A program made the position numbers and the translations under genes. This document shows, piece by piece, positions 8,555 to 18,298 of a stretch of 64,000 bases of DNA. Position 1 is the stretch's first letter. Each line of letters opens with the position of its first letter. This stretch comes from Streptococcus parasanguinis (lineage in GTDB: Bacteria > Bacillota > Bacilli > Lactobacillales > Streptococcaceae), in assembly GCF_901875555.1 (NCBI RefSeq), contig NZ_CABFMD010000036.1:56566-120565 (forward strand). Direction: 5' to 3'. The notes beneath the pieces were generated by a model. The model made no database searches. It was not told the DNA's origin and saw nothing but the letters and a program-made list of their open reading frames with translations.

Positions 8555-8570
8555 GGAAATCCCTACTTCG
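8547..8570 (+). other. Intra-operon hairpin between wchA and wchF
   Basis: An 11-bp perfect stem (CGAAGTAGGGA with TCCCTACTTCG, loop AA) overlaps the wchA stop. It is followed by CTTTCC rather than a T-run. It is therefore more likely an RNA-stability, processing or partial attenuation element than a full terminator. Confidence 0.5.
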
Positions 8571-8592
8571 TCCTTTCCATGTTAGGAGAAAA

Positions 8593-9765
8593 ATGACACA
8601 ATCAATTTATATCGTTGGATCCAAAGGTATTCCAGCAAAATATGGTGGTTTTGAGACCTTTGTTGAGAAGTTGACAGAATTCCAACAAGACAAAGATATC
8701 CAGTATTATGTAGCTTGTATGCGGGAGAATTCAGCAAAATCAGGAATTACTGCAGATACTTTCGAGCATAACGGCGCAATCTGTTACAACATTGATGTCC
8801 CTAATATCGGTCCTGCGCGTGCCATTGCTTATGATATCGCAGCTCTCAATAAGGCTATTGAAATGGCTAAAGAAAATAAAGATCAAGCTCCGATCTTTTA
8901 TGTCTTGGCTTGCCGGATTGGTCCTTTTATCTCAAAAATTAAAAAGAAAATCAAAGCCATCGGTGGGACCCTCATGGTCAATCCAGATGGTCATGAATGG
9001 CTTCGTGCGAAATGGAGCCTTCCAGTCCGCAAGTATTGGAAGTTTTCTGAGCAACTCATGGTTAAACATGCTGATCTGTTAATCTGTGATAGCAAGAACA
9101 TCGAAGCTTATATTCAGAAGGATTACGCTAAGCATCAGCCGCAAACGACCTATATCGCCTATGGAACGGATACAAGCAAGTCTCTCCTGAGTAAAGAAGA
9201 CGAGAAGGTACGGACCTGGTATGCGGACAAGCAAGTCTCCGAAGGAGATTACTATCTTGTCGTGGGACGTTTTGTCCCTGAAAATAACTATGAGGCCATG
9301 ATTCGTGGTTTTATGCAGTCCAATTCCAAAAAAGATTTTGTCCTGATTACCAATGTGGAACAAAACAAGTTCTATGAACAGTTGCGTAAAGATACTGGAT
9401 TTGATCAAGATCCTAGAGTGAAGTTTGTAGGGACTGTCTATGATCAAGAATTGCTCAAATACATTCGTGAACATGCATTCGCTTATTTCCATGGTCATGA
9501 GGTAGGTGGGACTAATCCGTCCCTTCTTGAGGCGCTCGAGTCTACTAAACTCAACCTCTTGTTAGATGTTGGTTTTAACCGGGAAGTCGGTGAAGAGGGG
9601 GCGCTTTATTGGAAGAAAGACCAATTGGCACATGTCATTGATCAGGCTGAACAATTGGATGATCAAGCAATCGAAGTTCTCAATCAAAAATCAAGTAAGC
9701 GGATTGCTCAAGCTTTCACTTGGGAAAAGATTGTTACAGACTACGAGAAAGTATTTAAAGGTTAA
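8593..9765 (+). CDS. wchF: Rhamnosyltransferase, second sugar of the repeat unit (DUF1972 + GT4)
   Basis: 390 residues. The N-terminal DUF1972 domain opens with YIVGSKGIPAKYGGFETF and is followed by a GT-B C-terminal half containing YYLVVGRFVPENNYE and GHEVGGTNPSLLEAL. This is closely like WchF/Cps2T of pneumococci and oral streptococci, which adds rhamnose beta-1,4 to the lipid-linked glucose. That pairing with WchA is a known combination. The start ATG at 8593 follows TTAGGAG. No dTDP-rhamnose synthesis genes are in the window, so they must be elsewhere. The exact linkage is inferred from the family. Confidence 0.88.
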   Translation: MTQSIYIVGSKGIPAKYGGFETFVEKLTEFQQDKDIQYYVACMRENSAKSGITADTFEHNGAICYNIDVPNIGPARAIAYDIAALNKAIEMAKENKDQAPIFYVLACRIGPFISKIKKKIKAIGGTLMVNPDGHEWLRAKWSLPVRKYWKFSEQLMVKHADLLICDSKNIEAYIQKDYAKHQPQTTYIAYGTDTSKSLLSKEDEKVRTWYADKQVSEGDYYLVVGRFVPENNYEAMIRGFMQSNSKKDFVLITNVEQNKFYEQLRKDTGFDQDPRVKFVGTVYDQELLKYIREHAFAYFHGHEVGGTNPSLLEALESTKLNLLLDVGFNREVGEEGALYWKKDQLAHVIDQAEQLDDQAIEVLNQKSSKRIAQAFTWEKIVTDYEKVFKG

Positions 9766-9767
9766 TC

Positions 9768-10916
9768 ATGCAGAAAATTTTATATCTCCATGCGGGTGCC
9801 GAAATGTATGGCGCTGACAAGGTATTGTTGGAGCTGATTAAAGGTTTGGATAAAGATGCTTTTGAGGCACACGTTATCTTACCCAATGATGGTGTCTTAG
9901 TTGGTGCATTGGAAGAGGTCGGTGCTAAAGTAAAAGTGATCGATTATCCAATCTTACGCCGGAAATATTTTAATCCCAAGGGAATTCTTGAGTACTTTGG
10001 CTCTTATAACCGATATTCTAAACAAATTGCCAAGTATGCCAAAGAGAACGGGATTACCCTCATTCACAACAATACGACGGCGGTGCTTGAAGGAATCTAC
10101 CTAAAACGTAAGTTGAAACTGCCTTTGATTTGGCATGTCCATGAAATCATCGTCAAACCAAAAGCCATTTCAGACTTTATCAACTTTTTGATGGGGCGCT
10201 ATGCGGATACGATTGTGACAGTTTCAAATGCTGTAGCCAACCACGTCAAACAGTCTCGCTTTGTAAAAAATGAACAAGTTCAAGTGATTTATAATGGGGT
10301 CGACAATGCCGTCTATCAGGTGATGGATGCTAGCGCTGTTCGTGATCAGTTTGGAATTGCGCAGGATGCCTTGGTGATCGGTATGGTTGGTCGAGTGAAT
10401 GCTTGGAAAGGGCAAGGTGACTTCCTAGAAGCTGTGACGCCAATCTTAAAAGCCAATCCAAAAGCAGTAGCCTTTCTAGCAGGTAGTGCATTTGAGGGGG
10501 AAGAGTGGCGCGTGGATGAGTTGGAAAAAGCTATTTCAGACTCTCCAGTAGCTGGACAAATCAAGCGAATTGACTATTATAGCCAGACGACAGAACTCTA
10601 TAATATGTTTGATATCTTTGTCTTGCCAAGTACCAATCCAGATCCACTGCCAACAGTTGTTTTAGAAGCCATGGCTTGTGGCAAGCCTGTAGTGGGTTAC
10701 CGTCATGGCGGTGTTTGTGAAATGGTGAAAGAAGGTGAAAATGGCCTTCTTGCCACTCCAAATCAGCCTGCAGAACTGTCGAAAGCAATTCAAGAATTAG
10801 CGGATAATACCGAGAAGCGAGAACAATATGGCATGGCCTCTGTCAAACGTCAAAAAGAACTCTTTTCATTACAAAGTTATATTGGGAATTTCTCGGAGTT
10901 GTATAAGAAATACTAA
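9768..10916 (+). CDS. Glycosyltransferase family 4
   Basis: 382 residues of GT-B fold. The N-terminus ILYLHAGAEMYGADKVLLEL is an acceptor-side GT4 start. The C-terminal half has VIGMVGRVNAWKGQGDF, DIFVLPSTNPDPLPTVVLEAM and MACGKPVVGYRHGG, with the E-x7-E-type nucleotide-sugar site. It starts 2 bp after wchF and should add the third sugar of the repeat unit on the cytosolic face. Donor and linkage cannot be read from sequence. It resembles glycosyltransferases of streptococcal receptor-polysaccharide loci that act directly after WchF. Confidence 0.85.
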   Translation: MQKILYLHAGAEMYGADKVLLELIKGLDKDAFEAHVILPNDGVLVGALEEVGAKVKVIDYPILRRKYFNPKGILEYFGSYNRYSKQIAKYAKENGITLIHNNTTAVLEGIYLKRKLKLPLIWHVHEIIVKPKAISDFINFLMGRYADTIVTVSNAVANHVKQSRFVKNEQVQVIYNGVDNAVYQVMDASAVRDQFGIAQDALVIGMVGRVNAWKGQGDFLEAVTPILKANPKAVAFLAGSAFEGEEWRVDELEKAISDSPVAGQIKRIDYYSQTTELYNMFDIFVLPSTNPDPLPTVVLEAMACGKPVVGYRHGGVCEMVKEGENGLLATPNQPAELSKAIQELADNTEKREQYGMASVKRQKELFSLQSYIGNFSELYKKY

Positions 10917-10917
10917 G

Positions 10918-11559
10918 ATGAATACTGAAACAATTAAGAACAAATTAAAACCGTTTATCTATCCAATTATTAACTTTATTCCTCGGCGAAGACTCAAGAA
11001 TAAGAATTTCACGATTATTTGTGATAATTGTTGGGCTGGGAAAGTCTATCAGGAGTTGGGACTACCTTATCAAACGCCATTTGTAGGGATGTTTATCTTT
11101 TCACCTGATTACATCAAAATGCTCAAGAATTTAAAATATTATTTGAGTGGAGATATCCCCTTAAAATTTGTTAAGGAATCAAAATATATCGAGGATTTTG
11201 ATAATGCCTATCCACTTGCCCTTCTTGATGATATTGAACTTCATTTTTTGCATTATGCAGATGAAAAAGAAGCAACTCAGAAATGGCAACGTCGTTTGGC
11301 ACGCATTCACTGGGATAATCTATATTTCAAATTCAATGATAATGATGCTTGTACTTATGAGTTGATGAAAGAATTTGAAGAACTTCCATACAAGAGTAAG
11401 GTGATCTTCTCTTCGAAGAATTATAGTGACTTACCTTCCTTGGTTCATTTTAAGTCAGCTGAAAAGCAAGGATACGTTGGCATCGATTTGAAAACGTACC
11501 ATCGCTATTTTAATGCTGTAACTTGGTTGAATAAGGGTGGAGAGGATCTAACTAAATGA
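10918..11559 (+). CDS. DUF1919 family polysaccharide-locus protein
   Basis: 213 residues from the ATG at 10918 (1 bp after the previous stop). It has the DUF1919 signature: FTIICDNCWAGKVYQELGLPYQTPFVGMFI near the N-terminus, FSPDYIKMLKNL and later RLARIHWDNLYFKFN and SLVHFK. Such proteins are found in many capsule and exopolysaccharide clusters and are presumed to modify the sugar or act as transferases, but no activity has been demonstrated that I know of. The gene overlaps the next by 4 bp. From here to about 14770 the DNA is clearly AT-richer, marking the type-specific part of the locus. Confidence 0.75.
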   Translation: MNTETIKNKLKPFIYPIINFIPRRRLKNKNFTIICDNCWAGKVYQELGLPYQTPFVGMFIFSPDYIKMLKNLKYYLSGDIPLKFVKESKYIEDFDNAYPLALLDDIELHFLHYADEKEATQKWQRRLARIHWDNLYFKFNDNDACTYELMKEFEELPYKSKVIFSSKNYSDLPSLVHFKSAEKQGYVGIDLKTYHRYFNAVTWLNKGGEDLTK

Positions 11560-12527
11560 AAAAGATAAGACTTATTATTCCATATTTCGGAAGACTTCCA
11601 AAATTTTTCCCTTATTTTTTGTTGACCGCCAAACGTAATCAAAAGATTGATTTCTTAATTTATACGGATCAAAAGGTTGACCAATTTGACATTTTAAATG
11701 CTAAAAATATAGAATTTGTAAGCCTTTCTTTTGGTGAGTTAAGAGAGAAAGTTCAGTCTAAGTTTGATTTTAAAATCTCTCTTAAAACACCTTATAAATT
11801 ATGTGACTATAAAGTTGCTTATGGACTTATCTTTGAAGAAGAATTAAAGGGTTATGATTACTGGGGTTTTTGTGACACAGATGTCTTACTAGGTGATATT
11901 TATCAATTTCTTGAAGAGCATAGCTTTTTTGAGAATGACTATGCTAGATATGGTCTTTTAGGTCATCTTCAAATTTTTAAGAATTTAAGAGAAGTTAATC
12001 GTGTTTTTATGTCTGGGCAAGGTTCATATTATCGATTAGATTATCACAATGTCTATACTAGTGAACAAAATTTTATTTTTGATGAGGCAGAAGGTATCCA
12101 AAAGCTTTTTGAAAAATGTCATTTCAAACAACTGCAAGATAAGTTTTTTGATGATATTGATATTAGTCATTTCTCATTTCGAGAATATGGCGAAAATGAA
12201 CCGAAACGCTATTATTTTTGGTCAGAGGAAAATGGTTTGGAATCGATAAATTTAATCGATAGTGATATAGTGGTTAAGCGTCCTCTATACGCACATTTCC
12301 AAAAGAGAATGATTAAATGCCCTGACTTTAAACTAGTCGATTCATTTTATGTTATACCAAATCAATTAGTTATTGGAGAGAAAATTTCTAAGCAAGAGCT
12401 AGTAGAGGTGACAAGAAATAAATTCTATTGGGAATATGTTAAATCAACAATGTTAAAGAAATTTAAAAAAGAAAAATGGACACTAGAATTTATTCGTCAT
12501 AAATTAAGGATGAAGAGTAATGAATAA
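11556..12527 (+). CDS. Putative glycosyltransferase (GT-A like, DTD motif)
   Basis: 323 residues. The N-terminus RLIIPYFGRLPKFFPYFLLTAKRN and the segment YDYWGFCDTDVLLGDI contain a D-x-D metal/nucleotide-sugar motif in the context of a GT-A fold. The family resembles the DUF6625-type glycosyltransferases of capsule loci. It overlaps the DUF1919 gene (ATGA) and the following GT2 gene by 8 bp, so the three are translated as a unit. No membrane segments. AT-rich codon use supports acquisition as part of the variable cassette. Sugar specificity is unknown. Confidence 0.7.
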   Translation: MKKIRLIIPYFGRLPKFFPYFLLTAKRNQKIDFLIYTDQKVDQFDILNAKNIEFVSLSFGELREKVQSKFDFKISLKTPYKLCDYKVAYGLIFEEELKGYDYWGFCDTDVLLGDIYQFLEEHSFFENDYARYGLLGHLQIFKNLREVNRVFMSGQGSYYRLDYHNVYTSEQNFIFDEAEGIQKLFEKCHFKQLQDKFFDDIDISHFSFREYGENEPKRYYFWSEENGLESINLIDSDIVVKRPLYAHFQKRMIKCPDFKLVDSFYVIPNQLVIGEKISKQELVEVTRNKFYWEYVKSTMLKKFKKEKWTLEFIRHKLRMKSNE

Positions 12528-13590
12528 TATAGATTTGAGTATTATTGTTCCAGTATTTAATGTTGAAGGTTATTTAAAAAGAGCCCTAGATTCCATACTT
12601 ATGCAATCGTCACCGATCAATTATGAAATTGTGTTAATTGATGACGGTTCAAGTGATAATAGCGGTGTGATTTGCGATGAGTACCAAAATAATTTTTCTA
12701 ATGTTTGTGTTAGGCACATTGAAAATAACGGAGTGTCAGAAGCTAGGAACCTAGGTATTTCTTTGTCAAGGGGTAATTATTTATTTTTTATGGATCCAGA
12801 CGACTTCGTATCTGAGGATTTCTTTGAAAAAATATTTCCTACCCTCAATGATAAATGGGATGTTCTTTGTTTTGGCTACAATGAAATTAAAGAAAATAAG
12901 GACACTATTTTGTCTTGTCGCCCTCATTTGTATACGCATTGTGGTCTTCTTGGAAAGAATGAATTTAGAAATGAATTTATAGAGTTATTCAAAACGGATA
13001 TGATGTATAATGTTTGGTCAAGAATCTATAACAAGTCATTTATTTTAAAACACGATATTAAGTTTCCTAGTAAACCAATAGGAGAAGACACTTCATTCAA
13101 TTTTCAAGTTTATCGACATTTAAATACCATTCAATTTATTGACTCGACTCTTTATAATTATATTGCTGGTAGAAGCGGTTCAGCATTGACCAGTTTTCAT
13201 CCTAGAAGAATCGAAATACAATTAGATGAACTTCAAGCATTACAACAATTACTTGAAAAGTTCCAAATAGAAGATGCCTCATTAATTCAAGAAATTAAGA
13301 CAAAAATTATTGTAAGTGCAGCCTTTCAAATTTCTAATTTAAATGTGCGAAGGAAAGAAAAGATACAATTACTGCAATCTATTATTACTAATAAAGCTTT
13401 TGATAGTATTTTTTCAGGAAATAGGAATCAAACGATTGGGTCTTATAAGACCTTATTAAGACAGCGAGATATTTCTTCTTTTCTTAGAAGATTGAGTATT
13501 GATCTTCTTACCCAAAAAAAATTTCGGACAGTCATCTTTATTGAAAAAATGAAAATGAATCCGATTTTACGTAAAATTGCTTTTAAATAG
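12520..13590 (+). CDS. Glycosyltransferase family 2
   Basis: 356 residues. The N-terminal GT-A domain shows LSIIVPVFNVEGYLKRALDSI, IVLIDDGSSDNSG, GVSEARNLGISLSRGNYLFFMDPDDF, including the metal-binding DPDD. The C-terminal 130 residues are helical and less conserved. It is a cytosolic inverting transferase adding one residue of the repeat unit; donor unknown. The start overlaps the previous gene by 8 bp. It is AT-rich like its neighbours. Confidence 0.9.
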   Translation: MNNIDLSIIVPVFNVEGYLKRALDSILMQSSPINYEIVLIDDGSSDNSGVICDEYQNNFSNVCVRHIENNGVSEARNLGISLSRGNYLFFMDPDDFVSEDFFEKIFPTLNDKWDVLCFGYNEIKENKDTILSCRPHLYTHCGLLGKNEFRNEFIELFKTDMMYNVWSRIYNKSFILKHDIKFPSKPIGEDTSFNFQVYRHLNTIQFIDSTLYNYIAGRSGSALTSFHPRRIEIQLDELQALQQLLEKFQIEDASLIQEIKTKIIVSAAFQISNLNVRRKEKIQLLQSIITNKAFDSIFSGNRNQTIGSYKTLLRQRDISSFLRRLSIDLLTQKKFRTVIFIEKMKMNPILRKIAFK

Positions 13591-13623
13591 GTGTAGCTAT
13601 TTTATTAAGAGTAAAAAGGTATT

Positions 13624-14772
13624 ATGTTAAAAATTAAGTTTGAGAACCTTTTGGTTATTCTAGTATTGACTCTCATTGTTGGGTACGATACTCTTATGAC
13701 AACAATGTTAAACAGAGTAATCCCAAACCTTCCGGTTGTTTTATTAATCTGTTTATCATTATTATTATGTTTTAGATTTTTGTATATAAAAAAATTCACG
13801 TTCTTTTATATCTTAACTGCTATTTTATTACTACTAACAAGTTCTATCGTATTCATGCATACGGGCGGGACTAATTTCCTACTTTATTCATTATTGATTT
13901 TGTTATTATATGATGCAGATATTGATGTTATCTTAAAAACATACGTTATTGTGTCAGGAACGATAGTGTTGGGAGTTTTCTTACTTTCAATTCTAGGAGT
14001 TATTCCTAATTTACAATTTGCTCAGGTCCGTTCGTCTGGCTTTGTGATTAGAAATTCCTTTGGTTTCATTTATCCAACTGACTTTGCGTCCCACTGTTTT
14101 TATTTATTTATTGCTTGGGGATATGTACTACGGAAAAGGTTTATCATACTACGAACCTTAGTAGGTATTAGTTTAGCATTTTTTATCATCAAATTTTGTG
14201 ATGCTCGGTTAAATGCCCTTTCTGTACTTGTAGCAACTGTCATTTTTATTGTCATGTATGTTACTAAAGAAAGAAAATTTAAAATTTATGGGATCCTACC
14301 TTATTTTGCAGCTATATTTTCTTTCTTAATGTTTTACTTATCGTATTTCTTTACCTGGTCTTCTTCATTATTTGTGAGTTTGAACAACTTATTCAGTATG
14401 AGGTTATTTTTAGGGAAAAATGCAATAGAGACCTATGGATTACATTTGTTTGGAGCAACCGGGGTTAAGTTTATAGGATATGGTGGCACAACAGAATCAG
14501 TATACAGTTATAACTATGTAGATTCCTCTTATATTCAAATGTTATTTTACTACGGAGTTGTTCCTGTCGTATTACTGGTATTGATATATGTACTTGCATC
14601 GAAGAGACTTTATAAACAAGGAATGTTTTTATTTCTAGCTCTATTATCACTTATTACAATAAACTGTATGATTGAAGCATTTTGGGTAAGACCAGGATAT
14701 AATATTTTTATATTCACACTTTTTGCCAACCTTTTACCAGTTCAAAATAAAATGATAGATAGAGTTGAATGA
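13624..14772 (+). CDS. wzy: Polysaccharide repeat-unit polymerase
   Basis: 382 residues, almost wholly hydrophobic with about 10-11 predicted membrane helices. There is a larger polar loop around residues 255-300 (GAIETYG, GATGVKFIGYGG), the usual shape of Wzy polymerases. Wzy proteins share little sequence, so the call rests on topology, on the position before wzx and on the absence of any other candidate in the locus. It polymerises flipped repeat units on the outer face of the membrane. The ATGA overlap with the flippase gene suggests coupled translation. Confidence 0.82.
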   Translation: MLKIKFENLLVILVLTLIVGYDTLMTTMLNRVIPNLPVVLLICLSLLLCFRFLYIKKFTFFYILTAILLLLTSSIVFMHTGGTNFLLYSLLILLLYDADIDVILKTYVIVSGTIVLGVFLLSILGVIPNLQFAQVRSSGFVIRNSFGFIYPTDFASHCFYLFIAWGYVLRKRFIILRTLVGISLAFFIIKFCDARLNALSVLVATVIFIVMYVTKERKFKIYGILPYFAAIFSFLMFYLSYFFTWSSSLFVSLNNLFSMRLFLGKNAIETYGLHLFGATGVKFIGYGGTTESVYSYNYVDSSYIQMLFYYGVVPVVLLVLIYVLASKRLYKQGMFLFLALLSLITINCMIEAFWVRPGYNIFIFTLFANLLPVQNKMIDRVE

Positions 14773-16187
14773 ACATGAAAGTTTTAAAAAATTACGCCTA
14801 TAATCTTTCCTACCAGCTACTGGTGATTATCCTACCGATTGTTACTACTCCTTATGTGACGCGGGTCTTTAGTTCAAATGACTTAGGGACTTATGGCTAT
14901 TTCAACTCCATTGTCACCTACTTTATCCTTTTGGCGACGCTAGGAGTGGCCAATTATGGAACCAAGGAGATCTCAGGACACCGGAAAGATATCCGAAAGA
15001 ATTTTTGGGGGATCTATACCCTCCAGTTAGGTGCGACATTTGTATCTCTCCTCCTTTATGCTTTGTTTTGCTTGATACTTCCATCCATGCAAAATCCTGT
15101 AGCCTATATTTTGGGACTCAATTTGGTTTCAAAAGGGCTCGATATTTCCTGGCTTTTTCAGGGCTTAGAGGACTTCCGCAAGATTACGGTTCGGAATATC
15201 ACGGTCAAGCTAGTTGGAGTCATCTCCATCTTCTTGTTCGTTAAGTCTGCCAATGATCTTTATCTTTATGTATTTTTACTAACCATCTTTGAGCTGTTAG
15301 GTCAGCTGAGCATGTGGTTACCTGCCCGCGAATTTATTGGGAAAGCCCGTTTTGATATGGCCTATGCACGGGTGCATTTAAAACCGGTTATTCTGCTCTT
15401 TTTACCGCAGATTGCTATTTCCCTCTATGTCACCTTGGATCGGACTATGCTGGGGGCTCTCGCCTCCACAAAGGATGTGGGGATCTATGATCAAGCCTTG
15501 AAATTGGTCAATATCCTATTGACCTTGGTGACGTCTCTGGGAAGTGTCATGTTGCCCCGTGTATCAAGCCTCTTGTCATCTGGAGACCACAAGGCTGTTA
15601 ACAAGATGCACCAAATGTCCTTTTTGATTTATAATTTGGTCATTTTCCCAATCATTGCAGGCATGCTGATTGTCAACGATGACTTTGTTCAATTTTTCTT
15701 GGGGAAAGACTTCCAGGATGCGCGTTATGCCATTGCCATCATGATTTTTAGAATGTTCTTTATCGGGTGGACCAATATCATGGGGATTCAAATTCTCATC
15801 CCGCACGATAAGAACAAAGAATTTATGCTATCCACCACCATTCCTGCTATTGTTAGTGTTGGGTTGAATGTGCTTTTCTTGCCTCACTTTGGTTTCATCG
15901 GCGCAGCTATTGTATCAGTTCTGACAGAGTCACTGGTATGGTTCATTCAATTGTACTATACCCGTCATTACCTCAGGGAAGTACCGATTGTCGGGTCTAT
16001 GGCAAAAATTGTATGCTCATCGGCTATGATGTATGGCCTGTTGCTACTTGTAAAACCCTTTCTACATTTCACCCCTACCCTGAATGTACTCGTGTATGCG
16101 GTGTTTGGTGGGATCATTTATCTGATCGCCATCCTAGTTCTGAGAGTGGTAGATGTGAAAGAATTAAAACAAATATTTAAAAAATAA
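14769..16187 (+). CDS. wzx: Repeat-unit flippase (MOP superfamily)
   Basis: 472 residues with about 12-14 membrane helices. The N-terminal signature LSYQLLVIILPIVTTPYVTRVF and the SSNDLGTYGYFNS segment are standard for Wzx/RfbX flippases. Wzx turns the undecaprenyl-linked repeat unit to the outer leaflet for Wzy. The start ATG at 14769 overlaps the wzy stop (ATGA); a second ATG at 14775 is possible. Base composition returns here to that of the conserved genes, so the AT-rich type-specific block ends at the wzy/wzx boundary. Confidence 0.92.
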   Translation: MNMKVLKNYAYNLSYQLLVIILPIVTTPYVTRVFSSNDLGTYGYFNSIVTYFILLATLGVANYGTKEISGHRKDIRKNFWGIYTLQLGATFVSLLLYALFCLILPSMQNPVAYILGLNLVSKGLDISWLFQGLEDFRKITVRNITVKLVGVISIFLFVKSANDLYLYVFLLTIFELLGQLSMWLPAREFIGKARFDMAYARVHLKPVILLFLPQIAISLYVTLDRTMLGALASTKDVGIYDQALKLVNILLTLVTSLGSVMLPRVSSLLSSGDHKAVNKMHQMSFLIYNLVIFPIIAGMLIVNDDFVQFFLGKDFQDARYAIAIMIFRMFFIGWTNIMGIQILIPHDKNKEFMLSTTIPAIVSVGLNVLFLPHFGFIGAAIVSVLTESLVWFIQLYYTRHYLREVPIVGSMAKIVCSSAMMYGLLLLVKPFLHFTPTLNVLVYAVFGGIIYLIAILVLRVVDVKELKQIFKK

Positions 16188-16198
16188 TGGAGTGAACT

Positions 16199-17299
16199 AT
16201 GTACGATTATCTGATCGTTGGTGCAGGTTTGTCTGGAGCAATCTTCGCACATGAAGCTACAAAACGTGGTAAAAAAGTAAAAGTGATTGACAAGCGGGAT
16301 CACATCGGTGGGAATATCTATTGTGAAGAAGTTGAAGGAATCAATGTTCACAAGTACGGTGCCCACATTTTCCATACCTCAAACAAAAAGGTTTGGGATT
16401 ATGTCAACCAGTTCGCTGAGTTTAATAACTATATCAATTCACCAGTGGCGAATTACAAGGGTAGCCTCTACAATCTTCCCTTCAACATGAATACCTTTTA
16501 TGCCATGTGGGGGACCAAGACACCACAAGAGGTCAAGGATAAGATCGCCCAGCAAACGGCTGACATGAAGGATGTTAAGCCCAAGAACCTTGAAGAACAG
16601 GCCATCAAGCTGATTGGTCCAGATATCTATGAAAAGTTGATCAAGGGCTATACGGAGAAGCAATGGGGACGTTCTGCAACAGATCTGCCTCCTTTCATCA
16701 TTAAGCGCCTCCCAGTTCGTTTGACCTTTGATAATAACTACTTTAATGACCGTTACCAAGGGATTCCAATTGGTGGTTACAATGTCATCATTGAAAACAT
16801 GCTGGGTGATGTAGAGGTAGAACTTGGGGTAGATTTCTTCGCCAATCGTGAAGAACTGGAAAGTTCTGCTGAAAAAGTGGTCTTTACAGGGATGATTGAC
16901 CAGTACTTTGACTACAAACATGGGGAGTTAGAGTACCGCAGTCTTCGTTTTGAACACGAAGTCTTGGATGAAGAAAATCATCAAGGAAATGCCGTGGTCA
17001 ACTATACAGAGCGTGAGATCCCTTATACTCGGATCATTGAGCATAAGCACTTCGAGTATGGTACACAACCTAAGACAGTTATCACACGTGAATACCCAGC
17101 TGACTGGAAACGAGGCGATGAACCATACTACCCCATCAATGATGAAAAGAACAACGCCATGTTTGCAAAGTACCAAGAAGAAGCCGCTAAAAATGACAAG
17201 GTTATCTTCTGTGGACGCCTAGCAGACTATAAATATTACGATATGCACGTGGTCATTGAGCGTGCTCTAGAAGTCGTTGAGAAAGAATTTAATAAATGA
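16199..17299 (+). CDS. glf: UDP-galactopyranose mutase
   Basis: 366 residues. The FAD-binding N-terminus YDYLIVGAGLSGAIFAHEA (GxGxxG) is followed by IGGNIY, HKYGAHIFHT and the C-terminal FCGRLADYKYYDMHVVIERAL, all typical of Glf. It converts UDP-galactopyranose to UDP-galactofuranose in the cytosol. Its presence predicts galactofuranose in the polysaccharide and fits a Galf transferase at 18299-19351. The stop overlaps the start of the Stealth gene. Length is normal. Confidence 0.97.
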   Translation: MYDYLIVGAGLSGAIFAHEATKRGKKVKVIDKRDHIGGNIYCEEVEGINVHKYGAHIFHTSNKKVWDYVNQFAEFNNYINSPVANYKGSLYNLPFNMNTFYAMWGTKTPQEVKDKIAQQTADMKDVKPKNLEEQAIKLIGPDIYEKLIKGYTEKQWGRSATDLPPFIIKRLPVRLTFDNNYFNDRYQGIPIGGYNVIIENMLGDVEVELGVDFFANREELESSAEKVVFTGMIDQYFDYKHGELEYRSLRFEHEVLDEENHQGNAVVNYTEREIPYTRIIEHKHFEYGTQPKTVITREYPADWKRGDEPYYPINDEKNNAMFAKYQEEAAKNDKVIFCGRLADYKYYDMHVVIERALEVVEKEFNK

Positions 17300-18288
17300 C
17301 AGAAGAAAAAATTGATATCGTGGTTCTTTGGGTTGACGGAAGTGACCCGGAGTTTATCCGTGAGAAACAAGCCGTGACAGGTCAAATAGCAGAAATAGAC
17401 CAGGAAATCGATGGTGAGCAACGTTATCGTGATTACGGCATTTTTAATTATTGGTTTCGAATGATTGAAAAGCATGCTCCTTGGGTAAATCATATTTATT
17501 TAGTCACCAATGGGCAAAAACCGGAATGGTTGAACTTGGAGCATCCACAACTCAAGTTGGTCACTCATAAGGAATTTATCCCTAAAGAGTATCTACCTAC
17601 TTATAATTCAGCGGCTATTGAGCTTAACCTCCATCGGATTGAAGGCTTGTCGGAAAACTTTCTTTATTTTAATGATGATATGTACTTAATCAGAGACAGT
17701 CAGCCTTCGGATTTTTATAAAAATGGGCAACCGAAACTTTTAGCAGTATACGATGCTTTGGTTCCTTGGTCACCATTTACAAATACTTATCACAATAATG
17801 TTGAGTTGATTTATCGCCATTTTCCTAATAAGAAGGCTTTAAAATCTTCACCTTGGAAATTCTTTAATTACCGTTATGGATCTTTGATTTTGAAAAACTT
17901 GTTACTCTTGCCATGGGGGCCGACGGGATACGTGAACCAGCATTTACCTGTTCCGATGAAAAAGAGTACCTTGGCACATTTATGGGAAATTGAGGGAGAA
18001 ATTTTGGATAGAACCTCCAGAAATAAGATTAGAAATTATGGGGTAGATGTCAATCAATACATCTGTTCTCTCTGGCAAATTGAAAGTAACCAGTTTTATC
18101 CGATGTCAAAGAATTTTGGAGAGACAATTGGTTTAAATCAAGTGGATAAACTTGATAAAATCTTTGAAGATAAACATAAAAAACTGCTTTGTGTGAATGA
18201 TGATAGTGACCTTAAGGAAGAAAATCTCGTTCATTTTAAAGAAATCATACAAGAACGCTATCCTAAAAAATCAGCTTTTGAAAAATGA
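17296..18288 (+). CDS. Stealth-family hexose-1-phosphate transferase
   Basis: 330 residues. All four Stealth conserved regions can be seen: CR1 IDIVVLWVDGSDPEF at the start; CR2 RYRDYGIFNYWFRMIE through YFNDDMYL; CR3 HNNVELIYRHFP; CR4 around MSKNFGETIG to CVNDDSD. Stealth proteins (as in capsular phosphotransferases and WefC of oral streptococci) transfer sugar-1-phosphate from a UDP-sugar and make phosphodiester-linked repeats. So the polysaccharide probably contains a phosphodiester between sugars. It overlaps glf by 4 bp. Which sugar is moved cannot be told. Confidence 0.88.
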   Translation: MTEEKIDIVVLWVDGSDPEFIREKQAVTGQIAEIDQEIDGEQRYRDYGIFNYWFRMIEKHAPWVNHIYLVTNGQKPEWLNLEHPQLKLVTHKEFIPKEYLPTYNSAAIELNLHRIEGLSENFLYFNDDMYLIRDSQPSDFYKNGQPKLLAVYDALVPWSPFTNTYHNNVELIYRHFPNKKALKSSPWKFFNYRYGSLILKNLLLLPWGPTGYVNQHLPVPMKKSTLAHLWEIEGEILDRTSRNKIRNYGVDVNQYICSLWQIESNQFYPMSKNFGETIGLNQVDKLDKIFEDKHKKLLCVNDDSDLKEENLVHFKEIIQERYPKKSAFEK

Positions 18289-18298
18289 GAAATAAGAG

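Noticed and set aside
10918..14772. Polysaccharide variable block as a mobile island with integrase
   Set aside because: AT-rich and probably exchanged by homologous recombination, but no integrase, transposase or attachment sites are seen.
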